From SAR202 cluster bacterium (GTDB lineage Bacteria; Chloroflexota; Dehalococcoidia; Lucifugimonadales; UBA2962), in assembly GCA_022447925.1 (NCBI GenBank), contig JAKUTS010000008.1, positions 26,867 to 90,866 on the forward strand: a stretch of 64,000 nt of DNA. Reading direction: 5' to 3'. The notes beneath the pieces were generated by a model, which did not search any database, had not been told where the DNA came from, and worked only from the letters and a program-made list of their open reading frames with translations. This document shows, piece after piece, positions 44,969 to 55,346 of this stretch; position 1 is the first letter of the stretch, and the number at the start of each line of letters is the position of its first letter. The position numbers and the translations under genes were made by a program.

Positions 44969-47002
44969 TTGGCTATAGATATGTTAATCGCATCTATCTT
45001 TACAGGTGCTCTTATTATCAGCTCAATGGGCTTGGGAAGGCTGGTTTTACAAAAAGTAGACCTTGATAGTCTGCCTAACCTAGATAAAGGGCTTTTTTAT
45101 GTAGCATGCGGATTCGTAACAATTAACTTGATATTACTATTTATTGGTTTATCGGGTCAGTTAAATATGTTGTCAGTCAGTATTGTCTATATACTGGTTG
45201 CGGGGGCCGCTTTAATCCAACTACCTGTCTGTGTATCAACGATTAAAAGATATTTCATTCAGTTTCGTGAACTCAATTTAAGAAATCCATGGTTCTTATT
45301 GTTGATTCCTCTGATGATTTTAATATTATTAAACCTAGTTGGTTCACTTGCGCCTCCTTCGGTGGCTGATGCCCTTAGGCACCATTTGGCGGCTTCTCAA
45401 CATTATGCTAATACAGGAGGGTTTGAATTCATTCCAATCTTACCGTGGAATGTACCGAGCTTTCTGCATATTACTTATACTACTGAGATTCTATTAATTA
45501 ATGACATTGCGCCTGCGGTAACACATTTTGCTTTCTCATTGCTCAGTACTCTCGCTATTTTCGCCTTGGGAAGAAGATTGATTGACTGGAAGGTAGGTCT
45601 CTTAGCTGCTGTCATATTTTATGCGTTGCCGATGTCAATCGAGTTGAGCGTGTCTCCTATGGTTGAGATGTGTGCGGTTTTCTTCGTAATTCTGGCTGTA
45701 TATTCCCTTTGTAATGCGATACACGGTAAAACTTTTTTCTGGATTGCGATTAGTGGCGTTTTAATCGGAGTTGCTAGTTCGACTAAAATTTGGGCTATTA
45801 TGACTATACCGGCCGGCTTGGGGTTCATCCTGTTTTCCAAGGAAATTGGCAGCTCATACTTTGATAAAGTTAAAATTTTACTGATAGGCATCTTTTTATT
45901 CACATCTTTAGTGATTTTATCCCCATGGCTAACGAGAAATTTTATTGAATCTGGAGACCCGTTCTGGCCGTTAGGGTATCCTGTATTCAATAGTGAAATG
46001 TGGACAGAATGGCATTATGAGAAATTTTCGAGCTGGTATCGTGGACCTGGCAAATCAGTTCTAGACTTTATTTTAGGTCCTTGGAATTTAACTAATCGGA
46101 TTCATCTCTTTACTGTAGATTATGGTCCATTAACAGGATCACTCCTTAGTCCAATACTTCTTATATTTATTCCGGGGATATTCTTATTTAAATCAATAAG
46201 ATACTCTGGGTTTTGGAAATACATACTGCCTCTCATGGTCTTTGTGTTTCTTATATACCTGATATGGTTCTTGGGCTATCAGAGTCCCAGATACTTGCAT
46301 ACTGTTTACCCAGTAATGGCACTGCTAACGGCTTTTGGTATTAAATTGATATTAGATGCAAAGCAAAAGTGGTTAAATATACCGGACGTCGGTTTATTAA
46401 CTGCGTCATTAATCGGATCATTAGTCATATCAATCGGTTTCAATTCAATTTTCTTTCCTGTGGTTTTCGGTGCTGAATCGCGAAATCAGTTTATAGAGAG
46501 CAAAGTTAGTAATATTCAGTCTGTTAACTGGGTTAACGATAATCTTAATTCAAGCACTGATACGTTGGTAATGGGACTGTCTGGCTGGTATTACTTGGAA
46601 TATCCCTGGCATTTGGGAGTTCCAGCATATCAGGGCGAAATCGATTATCACTTAATGACTAATCCGGAAGCATTGCTTATTAAACTCCGTCAATTAGGAG
46701 TCACGCACATTCTTTTACAGGGTAGGGTAGGCATACCTGCTGGGTTTATCAATCATGCTAATGAATCTTATGGCGAAGAATATCTAATAGAAGATTTAAA
46801 CGTTTTACAAGATAAGTTGGCAAAACCTGTTGCTACAAGAGTGGACTTCGAAGTAAGACCACTTATTTTGATGGCATTATTAGAGGCAAGAGATAAATTG
46901 AAAAGAATCTATGTTGGAGATGAAGATGTTGTCACAAGTAGAACTTTCGGCAGTGCAGAGGCTGCAGGATTTTCAGTGTTTGAAATAATATACGATAAGT
47001 GA
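44969..47002 (+). CDS. GT-C-like polytopic membrane glycosyltransferase C
   Basis: 677 residues, about 12 membrane helices, soluble C-terminus of about 180 residues. First external loop: LAPPSVADALRHHLAASQHY, with Asp and His residues at the GT-C catalytic position. Later come SGDPFWPLGYPVF and WFLGYQSPRYLHTVYP. The C-terminal region ends with LGVTHILLQGR, equivalent to the final domain in copies A and B. GGGAG lies 5 nt before the TTG start. Its stop is overlapped by the next gene (GTGA). Confidence 0.75.
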   Translation: MAIDMLIASIFTGALIISSMGLGRLVLQKVDLDSLPNLDKGLFYVACGFVTINLILLFIGLSGQLNMLSVSIVYILVAGAALIQLPVCVSTIKRYFIQFRELNLRNPWFLLLIPLMILILLNLVGSLAPPSVADALRHHLAASQHYANTGGFEFIPILPWNVPSFLHITYTTEILLINDIAPAVTHFAFSLLSTLAIFALGRRLIDWKVGLLAAVIFYALPMSIELSVSPMVEMCAVFFVILAVYSLCNAIHGKTFFWIAISGVLIGVASSTKIWAIMTIPAGLGFILFSKEIGSSYFDKVKILLIGIFLFTSLVILSPWLTRNFIESGDPFWPLGYPVFNSEMWTEWHYEKFSSWYRGPGKSVLDFILGPWNLTNRIHLFTVDYGPLTGSLLSPILLIFIPGIFLFKSIRYSGFWKYILPLMVFVFLIYLIWFLGYQSPRYLHTVYPVMALLTAFGIKLILDAKQKWLNIPDVGLLTASLIGSLVISIGFNSIFFPVVFGAESRNQFIESKVSNIQSVNWVNDNLNSSTDTLVMGLSGWYYLEYPWHLGVPAYQGEIDYHLMTNPEALLIKLRQLGVTHILLQGRVGIPAGFINHANESYGEEYLIEDLNVLQDKLAKPVATRVDFEVRPLILMALLEARDKLKRIYVGDEDVVTSRTFGSAEAAGFSVFEIIYDK

Positions 47003-48210
47003 TCCAAGAATACGTGATTTCCAAAAAAGACAAACAGTCATATTTAATACTATATGGTCCTACTTGGGATGGTGCATCTCAGGTTAGTAAGCATCATTTA
47101 GCTAAATATTGGGCGAAATTAGGACATTCTGTTTTATATGTGGAGAGTCAGTTCCATTTAATTTCGTTTATAACAAGAATGAAAGAAGCTTTTAGACTTT
47201 CAGCAAGATTTATTTTTGGTCCCAATAAAATTACAAACAACTTATGGATTCACTGCTTTCCTTCGATATTTCCTTATAGATCAGGAGTTTCGTTTCTTAC
47301 AAATTCTTTTAGCTTGGCAATCAATCAGTTCATCCCTAGGATTTTGATTAAGAAGTTATGTAAGACCCTGGAGTTAGATAATCCAGTTGTGATAGTCGGT
47401 ACTGCTACGGCCCTGCCTGTTATCCAGAAACTACATCCGAAATTGGTTGTTTATCATTGCAGTGATGACTATTCAAGTCAGCCTAATTTCCCTGCATCAT
47501 TTAAAGCGCTAGAAGAAAAACTTATAGCAAGATCAGATTTAATTATTTGCACTGCTAAAGCACTCACTGAAGTCAAGGCTCCAATGAATCCACAAACATA
47601 TACTGTAACGAACGGGGCTGATGTAGACCATTTCAGATCTTCATTAGATGACAATACTGAAATTCCGGCTGAGATCAAAGATTTATCTGGTCCAGTTATC
47701 GGATATGTAGGCACAGTTTTTGAATGGTTGGATTTTGAAATGATTGCAAAGGCAGCTAGGGCAAAGCCGGAATACAACTTCGTCTTTATAGGTCCAGTTA
47801 CCACGGACATCTCTATAATACTTAACGTTCCAAATATTCATATGCTGGGCTCGAAATCATATAGTTCAATACCAAACTACTTAAAAGGCTTTGATGTTGC
47901 CACGATACCGTTCATAATTCATGATGTAACTCTAAGGGCAAGTCCGGTTAAGTTTTATGAATATTTGGCTTCTGGAACCCCTATAGTTGCAACCAGATTA
48001 CCTGACTTGGAGAGGTTTGAAAATCTTGTGCAACTGGTATCTCGGCCAGACCAATATGTTGAATCGATCGATATTGCACTAAAGGATAAATCTACAACAG
48101 CTGTAAGTAAACGACTCGCAGAAGCCGAAAAACATTCTTGGGAATCTAGATTCGAGAAAATTGATCAATTAATTGATCTCGCTCTGGAAAAACTAGAATC
48201 TGGTAAATGA
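46999..48210 (+). CDS. Glycosyltransferase, GT4-like
   Basis: 403-residue GT-B enzyme. The N-terminal domain begins LYGPTWDGASQVSKHHLAKYWAK and has VYHCSDDYSSQPNFP, as in group 1 transferases of the GT_4-like branch. The C-terminal domain has VIGYVGTVFEWLD, YNFVFIGP, and ASPVKFYEYLASGTPIVATRLP. The GTG start overlaps the GT-C stop by 4 bp, and its own end overlaps the next gene by 4 bp. Confidence 0.85.
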   Translation: MIQEYVISKKDKQSYLILYGPTWDGASQVSKHHLAKYWAKLGHSVLYVESQFHLISFITRMKEAFRLSARFIFGPNKITNNLWIHCFPSIFPYRSGVSFLTNSFSLAINQFIPRILIKKLCKTLELDNPVVIVGTATALPVIQKLHPKLVVYHCSDDYSSQPNFPASFKALEEKLIARSDLIICTAKALTEVKAPMNPQTYTVTNGADVDHFRSSLDDNTEIPAEIKDLSGPVIGYVGTVFEWLDFEMIAKAARAKPEYNFVFIGPVTTDISIILNVPNIHMLGSKSYSSIPNYLKGFDVATIPFIIHDVTLRASPVKFYEYLASGTPIVATRLPDLERFENLVQLVSRPDQYVESIDIALKDKSTTAVSKRLAEAEKHSWESRFEKIDQLIDLALEKLESGK

Positions 48211-49349
48211 ATAAGTCCTTACACATAGTTCAAACTTTCGGATTGCACGATATGCAGGGCAGGACGGCACACGTAGCTAACTTAACCCACTCTATGGTTA
48301 AGTTAAAACACACACCTGAAATAGTCGCAGCGGCTTACAACTCAAATTACCCTGAAAGCCTAGAAATTAATAGCGTCAATGTAACTTATTTGAAAAGTAA
48401 TGCGCGCTATAGGAGTTTAACGTTAAATGTTTCAGCTAAGGATTATTTAATAAAAAGAGTAGCTGAGGTGGACATAGTTCATATACATGGTTTATACGAT
48501 CTATTAGGACCAGTTTCATCAAAACTATGTCTAGGTATCGGAAAACCATATGTGGTAGAAACAATGGGGATGGTTTTTCCGTTTGGACGAGGGGGTTATC
48601 TGAAACGAGGTTACATGGAACTTTTTGGGAAAACTCTTTTAAATAATGCTGCTAGGTATGTAGTTACTTCAAAAATGGAAGCTGAGCATTTAGAGGATGC
48701 AGGATATGACCCGAAGAAGATTGCGTTTAGGCACAATGGTGTAGACCCAATCCGTCGTCCAGAATCAAATGAAATTAGATCCTTTAGAGATAAATACAAA
48801 CTTGAACCAGGCCTTCAAAAGATCATTTTTTTGGGAAGAATAGCACCTGTTAAAAACCTGGAAAAGCTTATACAAGAATTCTATATTCTGGCTAACTTGG
48901 ATGCCATACTTATTTTAGCTGGCCCAATTGATGACAATAAGTACTTTCATGAATTAAAAAAATTAATCAACTCGCTAGGAATACAGGATCGTGTTGTTTG
49001 GACTGGACCTTTATTTGGGGTCGACAAAGCATGTCTGTTTCACGAAGGAGATATATTCGTATTGCCATCAATGAATGAGAATTTCGGTATTGCAGCGGCA
49101 GAAGCTATGACTGTGGGGTTACCAGTGATAGCAACCCAGACTTGTGGTATAACTGAACACTTCGAAGGTGATGCTGGCATAGTCGTTGATTTTACAGATG
49201 GGTCATTGGTAAAGCCTATGAGGGAACTATTATCAAAAAATGATTTCAAATTAGAGATCGGAATAAAGGGTAAAAAGGCTGTAGAATTGTTGTCATGGGA
49301 TATGGCCGCAAAACTAACGGCAAATATGTACGGGGAAATTCTAAATTAA
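48207..49349 (+). CDS. Glycosyltransferase, GT4 family
   Basis: 380 residues with classical GT-B features: GLHDMQGRTAHVANL near the start, VDIVHIHGLYD, and in the C-terminal half FLGRIAPVKNLEKLI, ILAGPIDD, and SMNENFGIAAAEAMTVGLPVIAT, which holds the EX7E pair. It is one of several GT4 genes here; donor and acceptor are unknown. Coupled by ATGA overlap to the upstream transferase. Confidence 0.92.
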   Translation: MNKSLHIVQTFGLHDMQGRTAHVANLTHSMVKLKHTPEIVAAAYNSNYPESLEINSVNVTYLKSNARYRSLTLNVSAKDYLIKRVAEVDIVHIHGLYDLLGPVSSKLCLGIGKPYVVETMGMVFPFGRGGYLKRGYMELFGKTLLNNAARYVVTSKMEAEHLEDAGYDPKKIAFRHNGVDPIRRPESNEIRSFRDKYKLEPGLQKIIFLGRIAPVKNLEKLIQEFYILANLDAILILAGPIDDNKYFHELKKLINSLGIQDRVVWTGPLFGVDKACLFHEGDIFVLPSMNENFGIAAAEAMTVGLPVIATQTCGITEHFEGDAGIVVDFTDGSLVKPMRELLSKNDFKLEIGIKGKKAVELLSWDMAAKLTANMYGEILN

Positions 49350-49361
49350 ACGGTTTATATT

Positions 49362-51083
49362 TTGTATATTTTAGGGATTAATGCATATCATGCAGATGCT
49401 TCTGCAGCAATAATATTTAACGGTAAATTAATAGCCGCTGTTGAAGAAGAGCGGTTCACAAGGATAAAACATACGGCAGGATTTCCGTCAAATGCCGTTC
49501 GGTATTGTCTTCAACAAGCTGGTATTAAAATTCAAGATGTTTCGTATGTCGCTATTCCTCGCAAAAGGTCTGCACAGTTATTAAGAAAATTATTTTGGGC
49601 TGTCAGAACCCCGGGTTTTGCAATGAGGCGAGTCAATGTCTGGCAAAAATTCAGTTCTGTGGATGAAGAACTTGCAATCGCGTGTGGAGTGACTAAGGCT
49701 GATATAAAGGCAGAATTCCATTTTGTAGAACACCATGTGGCTCATGCGGCGAGCGCATTTTATTGTTCACCTTATTTAGATTCAGCGATTTTAACCCTCG
49801 ACGGATTAGGTGACTTTTCCAGCATGATTTGGGGTAATGGTTTAGGTAATAAATTGAATGTGGCAGGCAGAACCCTCTTCCCTCATTCATTGGGCTTGTA
49901 CTACTCGGCAATCTGTCAGTATTTGGGTTTCAATAACTATGGAGACGAATACAAAGTTATGGGCCTGGCACCATATGGCAAGCCTAAATATATAGATACA
50001 TTCAGAAATATAGTTCATCATAACAAAGAACTTAATTACAACTTGGATCTTGAATATTTTACCCATCATAAATCTGGTGCTGATATAAGCTGGAGAGCTG
50101 GTAAACCATTGATGCCAAAACTGTTTTCTACAGCTTTAGAAAGAGATTTAGGTCCACCCAGGCTGCCTAATGAGCCATTAAAAGCACATCATTATGATAT
50201 CGCTTCCAGTCTACAATTTAGATTGGAAGAAATCATAATTGGCATTGCTAATGAACTTTATGAGAGAACTGGATCTAATAGTTTATGCTATGCAGGTGGA
50301 GTGGCTTTTAATTGCGTGGTTAATGGGAAAATACTTAGCCAGACCCCGTTCGAAAACATATATATTCAGCCGGCTGCAGGCGATGCAGGATTAGCCATAG
50401 GTGGCGCTGCTTATCTTTATCATCATAGTTTAGGTAATAAGCGAAGTAGCTTTGTAATGGATCATGCTTATTGGGGTCCGGAATACTCTGAAGATTTGAT
50501 CAGAGAGTCACTAGTTTCATCGGGGCTTGATTATGTAGAAATGAATGACGACGTGTTAGCGAGATCTGTAGCAGAAAGAATTTCTGAGGGAGATATCGTG
50601 GGATGGTATCAGGGCAGGTCAGAGTGGGGGCCAAGAGCGCTTGGCAACAGAAGTATTGTAGCCGATCCGCGTAGGGCTGAGATGAAAGACATCCTTAATT
50701 CGCGTATAAAACACCGTGAGGACTTTAGGCCTTTTGCACCTTCTATACTGGAAGAGTTTACTGCAGAGTGGTTTGAACAGGAATACCATTCTCCTTTTAT
50801 GCAAATGACATACCAGGTTAAACAAAATAGAGTATCCGATATCCCTGCACCAACCCATGTGGATGGATCTGGACGATTGCAGACGGTTAATGCTTCAAAC
50901 AACCAAAAGTATTACAAGCTTATAAAGGAGTTTCATGAAATCACGGGAATTCCTGTCGTAGTGAATACCTCTTTTAACGATAATGAACCAATAGTTAATA
51001 CTCCTGATGAAGCCATAGCTAGTTTTATGCGAACAAAGATGGATACTCTGGCTATTGGTCCATATTTTGTGAGAAGAAAATAA
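49362..51083 (+). CDS. Carbamoyltransferase, NodU/TobZ family
   Basis: 573-residue O-carbamoyltransferase that transfers carbamoyl groups from carbamoyl phosphate to a sugar or other hydroxyl using ATP. The N-terminal Kae1-like domain starts ILGINAYHADASAA and has the iron-binding HHVAHAASAFY; the C-terminal YrdC-associated part has WYQGRSEWGPRALGNRS and DFRPFAPSIL, then VNTSFNDNEPIV. The start is TTG at 49362 with no visible ribosome site. It suggests carbamoylated sugars in the glycan. Confidence 0.92.
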   Translation: MYILGINAYHADASAAIIFNGKLIAAVEEERFTRIKHTAGFPSNAVRYCLQQAGIKIQDVSYVAIPRKRSAQLLRKLFWAVRTPGFAMRRVNVWQKFSSVDEELAIACGVTKADIKAEFHFVEHHVAHAASAFYCSPYLDSAILTLDGLGDFSSMIWGNGLGNKLNVAGRTLFPHSLGLYYSAICQYLGFNNYGDEYKVMGLAPYGKPKYIDTFRNIVHHNKELNYNLDLEYFTHHKSGADISWRAGKPLMPKLFSTALERDLGPPRLPNEPLKAHHYDIASSLQFRLEEIIIGIANELYERTGSNSLCYAGGVAFNCVVNGKILSQTPFENIYIQPAAGDAGLAIGGAAYLYHHSLGNKRSSFVMDHAYWGPEYSEDLIRESLVSSGLDYVEMNDDVLARSVAERISEGDIVGWYQGRSEWGPRALGNRSIVADPRRAEMKDILNSRIKHREDFRPFAPSILEEFTAEWFEQEYHSPFMQMTYQVKQNRVSDIPAPTHVDGSGRLQTVNASNNQKYYKLIKEFHEITGIPVVVNTSFNDNEPIVNTPDEAIASFMRTKMDTLAIGPYFVRRK

Positions 51084-51102
51084 ATCTTAAACTAGGATTA
51101 AT

Positions 51103-52305
51103 ATGAATGTATTATTGGTGAATCAATATTATCCTCCTGACACAAGTGCTACAGCAGTTATCTTGAGAGACCTCGCACTGGCGCTTGGCAGAGTATGCTC
51201 TCCAATTGTGCTTTCAGGAAGGCCTTCTTACAACCCTGAATTCAGGCACGGACTCTACTTTTCAAAAACTGAGTTTATGGATAATGTTCGGGTGGATAGG
51301 GTAGGTTCTACAAGTTACGACAGAGGGTTTTTGTTGGGCCGGGTTTTAAATTATGCAACTTATTTGATATTAACCGTTATAAGAGGTGTGTTCATGAATC
51401 CTCGACCAGATGTCGTGATCTCTATGACCGACCCTCCAATTGCAGGATTTGCCGCTGCAATAATAAGTTTTTTTCGACGGTCGACTTTCATTTATTTTAT
51501 ACAGGATCTTCATCCAGACCTTGCTTATGCCGTTGGATTTCCCATACCAAAGTTGATTGCTCGAATATGGAACTTCTTCAATGTGCTTTTGCTGAGGTAT
51601 TGCGACTCTATAATTGTGATAGGGGAAGACATGAAGGATTTACTCGTGTCTTCAAAGGGAATTGATGCAAGTAAAATTCATGTAATTAGATCAGGTTGTG
51701 TTGAGTTCCCATCACCTAAAACGGACGGAACAAACATAATTAGAGAAATTCGTAAAAACTATGATTTTGTTGCAATTCATGCTGGTAACTTGGGATATGT
51801 TGGTAATTTTAAATTGATTATTGACGCTTTCAAAGACTTAGGGGATCGATCAATAGGGCTAGTATTTATTGGGCAAGGCGCTATGAAAACTGAGTTAATG
51901 GATTATGCGAAAAATGTGGACAGTGTGAGGTTCATTGATTTTTATCCCTATGATGAATTGAGTCATGTTTATTCGGCAGCTGATCTGCATCTTATCTCGA
52001 TTAAAACAGGCTTAGAAGGACTGGTATTGCCAAGCAAATTATACTCAGTGCTCAAGGCACAAAAACCAATTTTTGCTAATGTGCCATATAAAAGTGACGT
52101 TGCCAAAATCATAAAGGAGTATCAATGCGGTTTGGTGGCGAGTACAAAAGATGCCTTGGAAATGTCTAATCAGATTATTGCCTTAAAAGACAGTAATTCT
52201 CTTGGTAAAATGTCAGTTGCAGCCGGTCAAGCATCAGAGGTTTTTGATCGAGCTAGTGAAATTAAAAAGTTTACTGAAATAGTTGTTGGGCATGAAAAAA
52301 CTTAG
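51103..52305 (+). CDS. Glycosyltransferase, WbuB-like GT4
   Basis: 400 residues. NQYYPPDTSATAVI at the N-terminus and MTDPPIAGFAAAII, FIQDLHPDLAYAVGF are characteristic of WbuB-type transferases, which often add the second sugar after a PglC/WcaJ-type initiating enzyme; such an enzyme is encoded immediately downstream. The C-terminal domain has HAGNLGYVGNF and GLEGLVLPSKLYSVLKAQKPIFA. Confidence 0.9.
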   Translation: MNVLLVNQYYPPDTSATAVILRDLALALGRVCSPIVLSGRPSYNPEFRHGLYFSKTEFMDNVRVDRVGSTSYDRGFLLGRVLNYATYLILTVIRGVFMNPRPDVVISMTDPPIAGFAAAIISFFRRSTFIYFIQDLHPDLAYAVGFPIPKLIARIWNFFNVLLLRYCDSIIVIGEDMKDLLVSSKGIDASKIHVIRSGCVEFPSPKTDGTNIIREIRKNYDFVAIHAGNLGYVGNFKLIIDAFKDLGDRSIGLVFIGQGAMKTELMDYAKNVDSVRFIDFYPYDELSHVYSAADLHLISIKTGLEGLVLPSKLYSVLKAQKPIFANVPYKSDVAKIIKEYQCGLVASTKDALEMSNQIIALKDSNSLGKMSVAAGQASEVFDRASEIKKFTEIVVGHEKT

Positions 52306-52909
52306 AGTTCCATATAAGCGAGCATTCGATTTAATAGTGTTATTCACGAGTCATTTACTATTGGCTCCAATATGGATATTGCTTTGGACTAGCATTCCTT
52401 TATTAATAAAACTTGGTGATGGAGGGGCAGTATTTTACTCTCAATATCGGGCAGGTAAGGATAACAAACCTTTTCTGTACAGAAAGTTTCGAACAATGAT
52501 CCAGAATGCCGAAAACATAGGAACGGTATGGACCTCTTCAAACGATCCCAGGATTACCCCAGTCGGGAAATTTTTAAGAAAAACCGCTATGGATGAACTG
52601 CCGGGAGTATTATCTATATGGGTAGGGGATATGAGTTTAGTTGGACCTAGGGCGCTTCCATGTCGTGAGCAAGAACTTTTGGAGAAAGAAATTCAAGGTT
52701 TTAGTGATCGTTTGAAAGTAGCACCCGGTTTGACTGGTTTGTCTCAGGTTTATAACAAAGAAGATGAAAATAATTTAAAGATTAAATTAGATACTGAGTA
52801 TATAGAAACGATGTCCATCGCTTTGGATATTAAGTTAATATTGCTTTCTGTAAAAAATACTTTGTTTGCAAGATGGGACGGGCGTGAAGGTAAAAATACT
52901 ACTAATTAG
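52292..52909 (+). CDS. Polyprenyl-phosphate hexose-1-phosphate transferase (PglC/WcaJ-type)
   Basis: Initiating monotopic phosphoglycosyltransferase, 205 residues. One N-terminal hydrophobic helix (about 15-38) is followed by the core [12 protein letters not shown], the Asp/Glu catalytic pair region [24 protein letters not shown], and [10 protein letters not shown]. It transfers a sugar phosphate from a UDP-sugar to undecaprenyl phosphate, starting the glycan. A TTG at 52283 is also possible, but the ATG at 52292 starts at the usual KR-rich N-terminus. It is the last gene of the locus and overlaps the convergent DUF255 gene by 8 bp. Confidence 0.93.
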   Translation: MKKLRVPYKRAFDLIVLFTSHLLLAPIWILLWTSIPLLIKLGDGGAVFYSQYRAGKDNKPFLYRKFRTMIQNAENIGTVWTSSNDPRITPVGKFLRKTAMDELPGVLSIWVGDMSLVGPRALPCREQELLEKEIQGFSDRLKVAPGLTGLSQVYNKEDENNLKIKLDTEYIETMSIALDIKLILLSVKNTLFARWDGREGKNTTN

Positions 52910-54929
52910 TTAGTTGCTTGAATAAATCAGTAGGTTCATTTACTGGAAGGCTACATGTATAGTTTTTACATACGTACGCAGTTGGCTTTCCATCCAACAT
53001 GTTTTTTGATGCTGCAAGAGGGAAATTATCATAAGCGGCCTCTTCGTTAATACCCAATATTACTTTATTTGGAACAAAGCTTCGGTAAACTTCCGATAAG
53101 AGGTGCTTGGTACCGTGATCATTGAAATCTCCGTTTATCACAATTTCTTTTGAACCATCAATATGAAACTCGATGCAATTTAGCCATTCTCCAGCAGCAA
53201 TTGGAGCTTTAGTTATTAAGGGCATGGCAGATTCCATCGATAGTCTGGCTATATTTCTCATTTGGTCATCATCAAGATATACAGCCAGTTTCAATAGCAC
53301 TTTACACGCAGTGGATGCACCGGAAGGAATCGCGTTGTCTGCAATGTCCCTAGGACGTATTACTAAGTCTTCATGATCGCCGCTAGTGTCATAAAATTGT
53401 TCTGTTTTAATATCCCAAAATAAGTCGATCATAGTTTTCGAAATGTTTACAGCATGGTTTAACCAAGAGGGGTTTAAAGTAGTTTCATGAAGTTCTAACA
53501 AACCTTCAATAAAGAAAGCATAGTCTTCAAGATATCCGTTAAGTTTAGATTTACCATCTTTAAATGTGCGTAGTAGCCTATTTTTGTTCATTAAGTTAAT
53601 TAATAGGAATTTAGCAGATTTCTCTGCTGCATCAGCATAAGCTTGGTTATTTAGAATGATTGAGGCTTCCGCAAAGGCACTTATCATTAAACCATTCCAT
53701 GCAGTGAGTATTTTATTGTCCGTTTCTGGGCAGACTCGTTCACCACGGGCTTTTAATAACGGATCGCGAGCCTTTATTAAGGTGTCTTTTATTAATTTGT
53801 ATTTAGATTCTTTGTATTCCTGTGAAACAAGATTAAGTATAGATTTACCTTCGAAATTACCTTTGGATGATACATCATAATATTTAGTAATCTCGCCTGA
53901 TAAATGCGGGTCTAAAATTTCTTGTATTTCATCAACGGTCCAAACAAAGTACTGGCCTTCGATACCGTCACTGTCCGCATCTTGGGACGAGAAAAACGCA
54001 CCTTCGGCAGAAGTCATCTCTCTCATTACATATGCTAACGTCTCTTCAACTACGTTTTTGTAGAGATCTTTACCTGTAATCTGATAAGCATGCAGATACA
54101 ACCTTACTAGTAAAGCATTGTCATAAAGCATCTTTTCAAAGTGAGGCACCAGCCATACAGCATCTGTGGAATATCGATGAAAACCACCTCCTAAATGATC
54201 GTATATCCCTCCATACGCCATTTTATCGAGAGTTTTAGTAACTATGCTTAAAGATTCAGCATGATTTGTCCTGGCGTGATGCTTAAGAAGGAATTCATAA
54301 ATCATCGGTTGAGGGAATTTAGGTGCGCCCTTTAGGCCTCCATGAATCATATCCACTTGTGATTCGATGTCCTCATATGCCGCTTTAGAGATGTTGTTCG
54401 ATATTTCTAACTCTGAGTCAGGGAACTTAGTAAATGCCTTGATGTGATCTACAAGACGATCGGATGCTGATTCAATTTGTTCTCTTTGATTTTTATATGC
54501 GTTTGATACTGCTTCTAATACTTTTGGAAAACCAGGCATTCCTTGTCTGTCAACAGGAGGGAAGTAAGTGCCACCATGGAATGGTTTACCTTCAGGAGTT
54601 AAAAAAACGGTTAATGGCCACCCTCCATGACCGGCGATACTTTGTACCGCGCTCATATAAATAGAATCTAAGTCAGGTCTTTCTTCTCGATCAACTTTTA
54701 TGTTGATAAAGTTTTCATTCATTAAAACCGCAATACCTGCATTTTCGAAGGATTCTCTCTCCATCACGTGACACCAGTGACAAGCAGAATACCCGATACT
54801 TAACAATATTGGTTTATCCAGCACCTTTGCTGCAGTTAAAGCCTCTTCACTCCAAGGGAACCAGTCAACAGGATTGTTTTTATGCTGTAGAAGGTATGGG
54901 CTAGTCTCTAAAGACAACCGGTTTGGCAT
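52902..54929 (-). CDS. Thioredoxin-domain DUF255 protein (YyaL/SSP411 family)
   Basis: 675 residues. The N-terminal thioredoxin-like domain (about 1-165) shows [30 protein letters not shown] with the CHWC redox pair, and [15 protein letters not shown]. The rest is an (alpha/alpha)6 glycosidase-like barrel ([44 protein letters not shown]). Family function is uncertain. It stands alone on the minus strand. The gap 54930-55203 holds a probable tRNA terminator and nothing else I can name. Confidence 0.92.
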   Translation of the reverse strand: MPNRLSLETSPYLLQHKNNPVDWFPWSEEALTAAKVLDKPILLSIGYSACHWCHVMERESFENAGIAVLMNENFINIKVDREERPDLDSIYMSAVQSIAGHGGWPLTVFLTPEGKPFHGGTYFPPVDRQGMPGFPKVLEAVSNAYKNQREQIESASDRLVDHIKAFTKFPDSELEISNNISKAAYEDIESQVDMIHGGLKGAPKFPQPMIYEFLLKHHARTNHAESLSIVTKTLDKMAYGGIYDHLGGGFHRYSTDAVWLVPHFEKMLYDNALLVRLYLHAYQITGKDLYKNVVEETLAYVMREMTSAEGAFFSSQDADSDGIEGQYFVWTVDEIQEILDPHLSGEITKYYDVSSKGNFEGKSILNLVSQEYKESKYKLIKDTLIKARDPLLKARGERVCPETDNKILTAWNGLMISAFAEASIILNNQAYADAAEKSAKFLLINLMNKNRLLRTFKDGKSKLNGYLEDYAFFIEGLLELHETTLNPSWLNHAVNISKTMIDLFWDIKTEQFYDTSGDHEDLVIRPRDIADNAIPSGASTACKVLLKLAVYLDDDQMRNIARLSMESAMPLITKAPIAAGEWLNCIEFHIDGSKEIVINGDFNDHGTKHLLSEVYRSFVPNKVILGINEEAAYDNFPLAASKNMLDGKPTAYVCKNYTCSLPVNEPTDLFKQLTN

Positions 54930-55146
54930 TAAATAACTCCAATTTTCAATAATATCTTGATTACTACACTATATCACCGGCAGGACCTATAAAAAGCTAT
55001 TAACACTATGAAAATCACTTAAACAAAAAGACCAATTCATACAACTAATCAAGGTTAAGGATTCAAATCACATTATATCTGGCGAAAAAGGATTAGGGCG
55101 GATACAGACGGGAAAACTTTACGTGTAAGTTTGGCTTAAACCCAGG

Positions 55147-55178
55147 AAAAACACCCGAATTTACCCTGTTTTATTCGG
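55147..55178 (-). terminator. Probable terminator of tRNA-Arg
   Basis: On the minus strand, CCGAAT (55178-55173) pairs with ATTCGG (55160-55155) around a 12-nt loop and is followed by GTGTTTTT. It lies 26 nt after the tRNA 3' end. The stem is short (6 bp), so the call is tentative. Confidence 0.35.
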
Positions 55179-55203
55179 TTAAATAATAGATAGAAAGCTG
55201 GGT

Positions 55204-55280
<77 letters not shown>

Positions 55281-55346
55281 ACTTTGTTGATTAAGTTTTA
55301 GGCAAATTTCTTTCTGACTGTAGCTCAAGCTACGAAAAAATGCATT

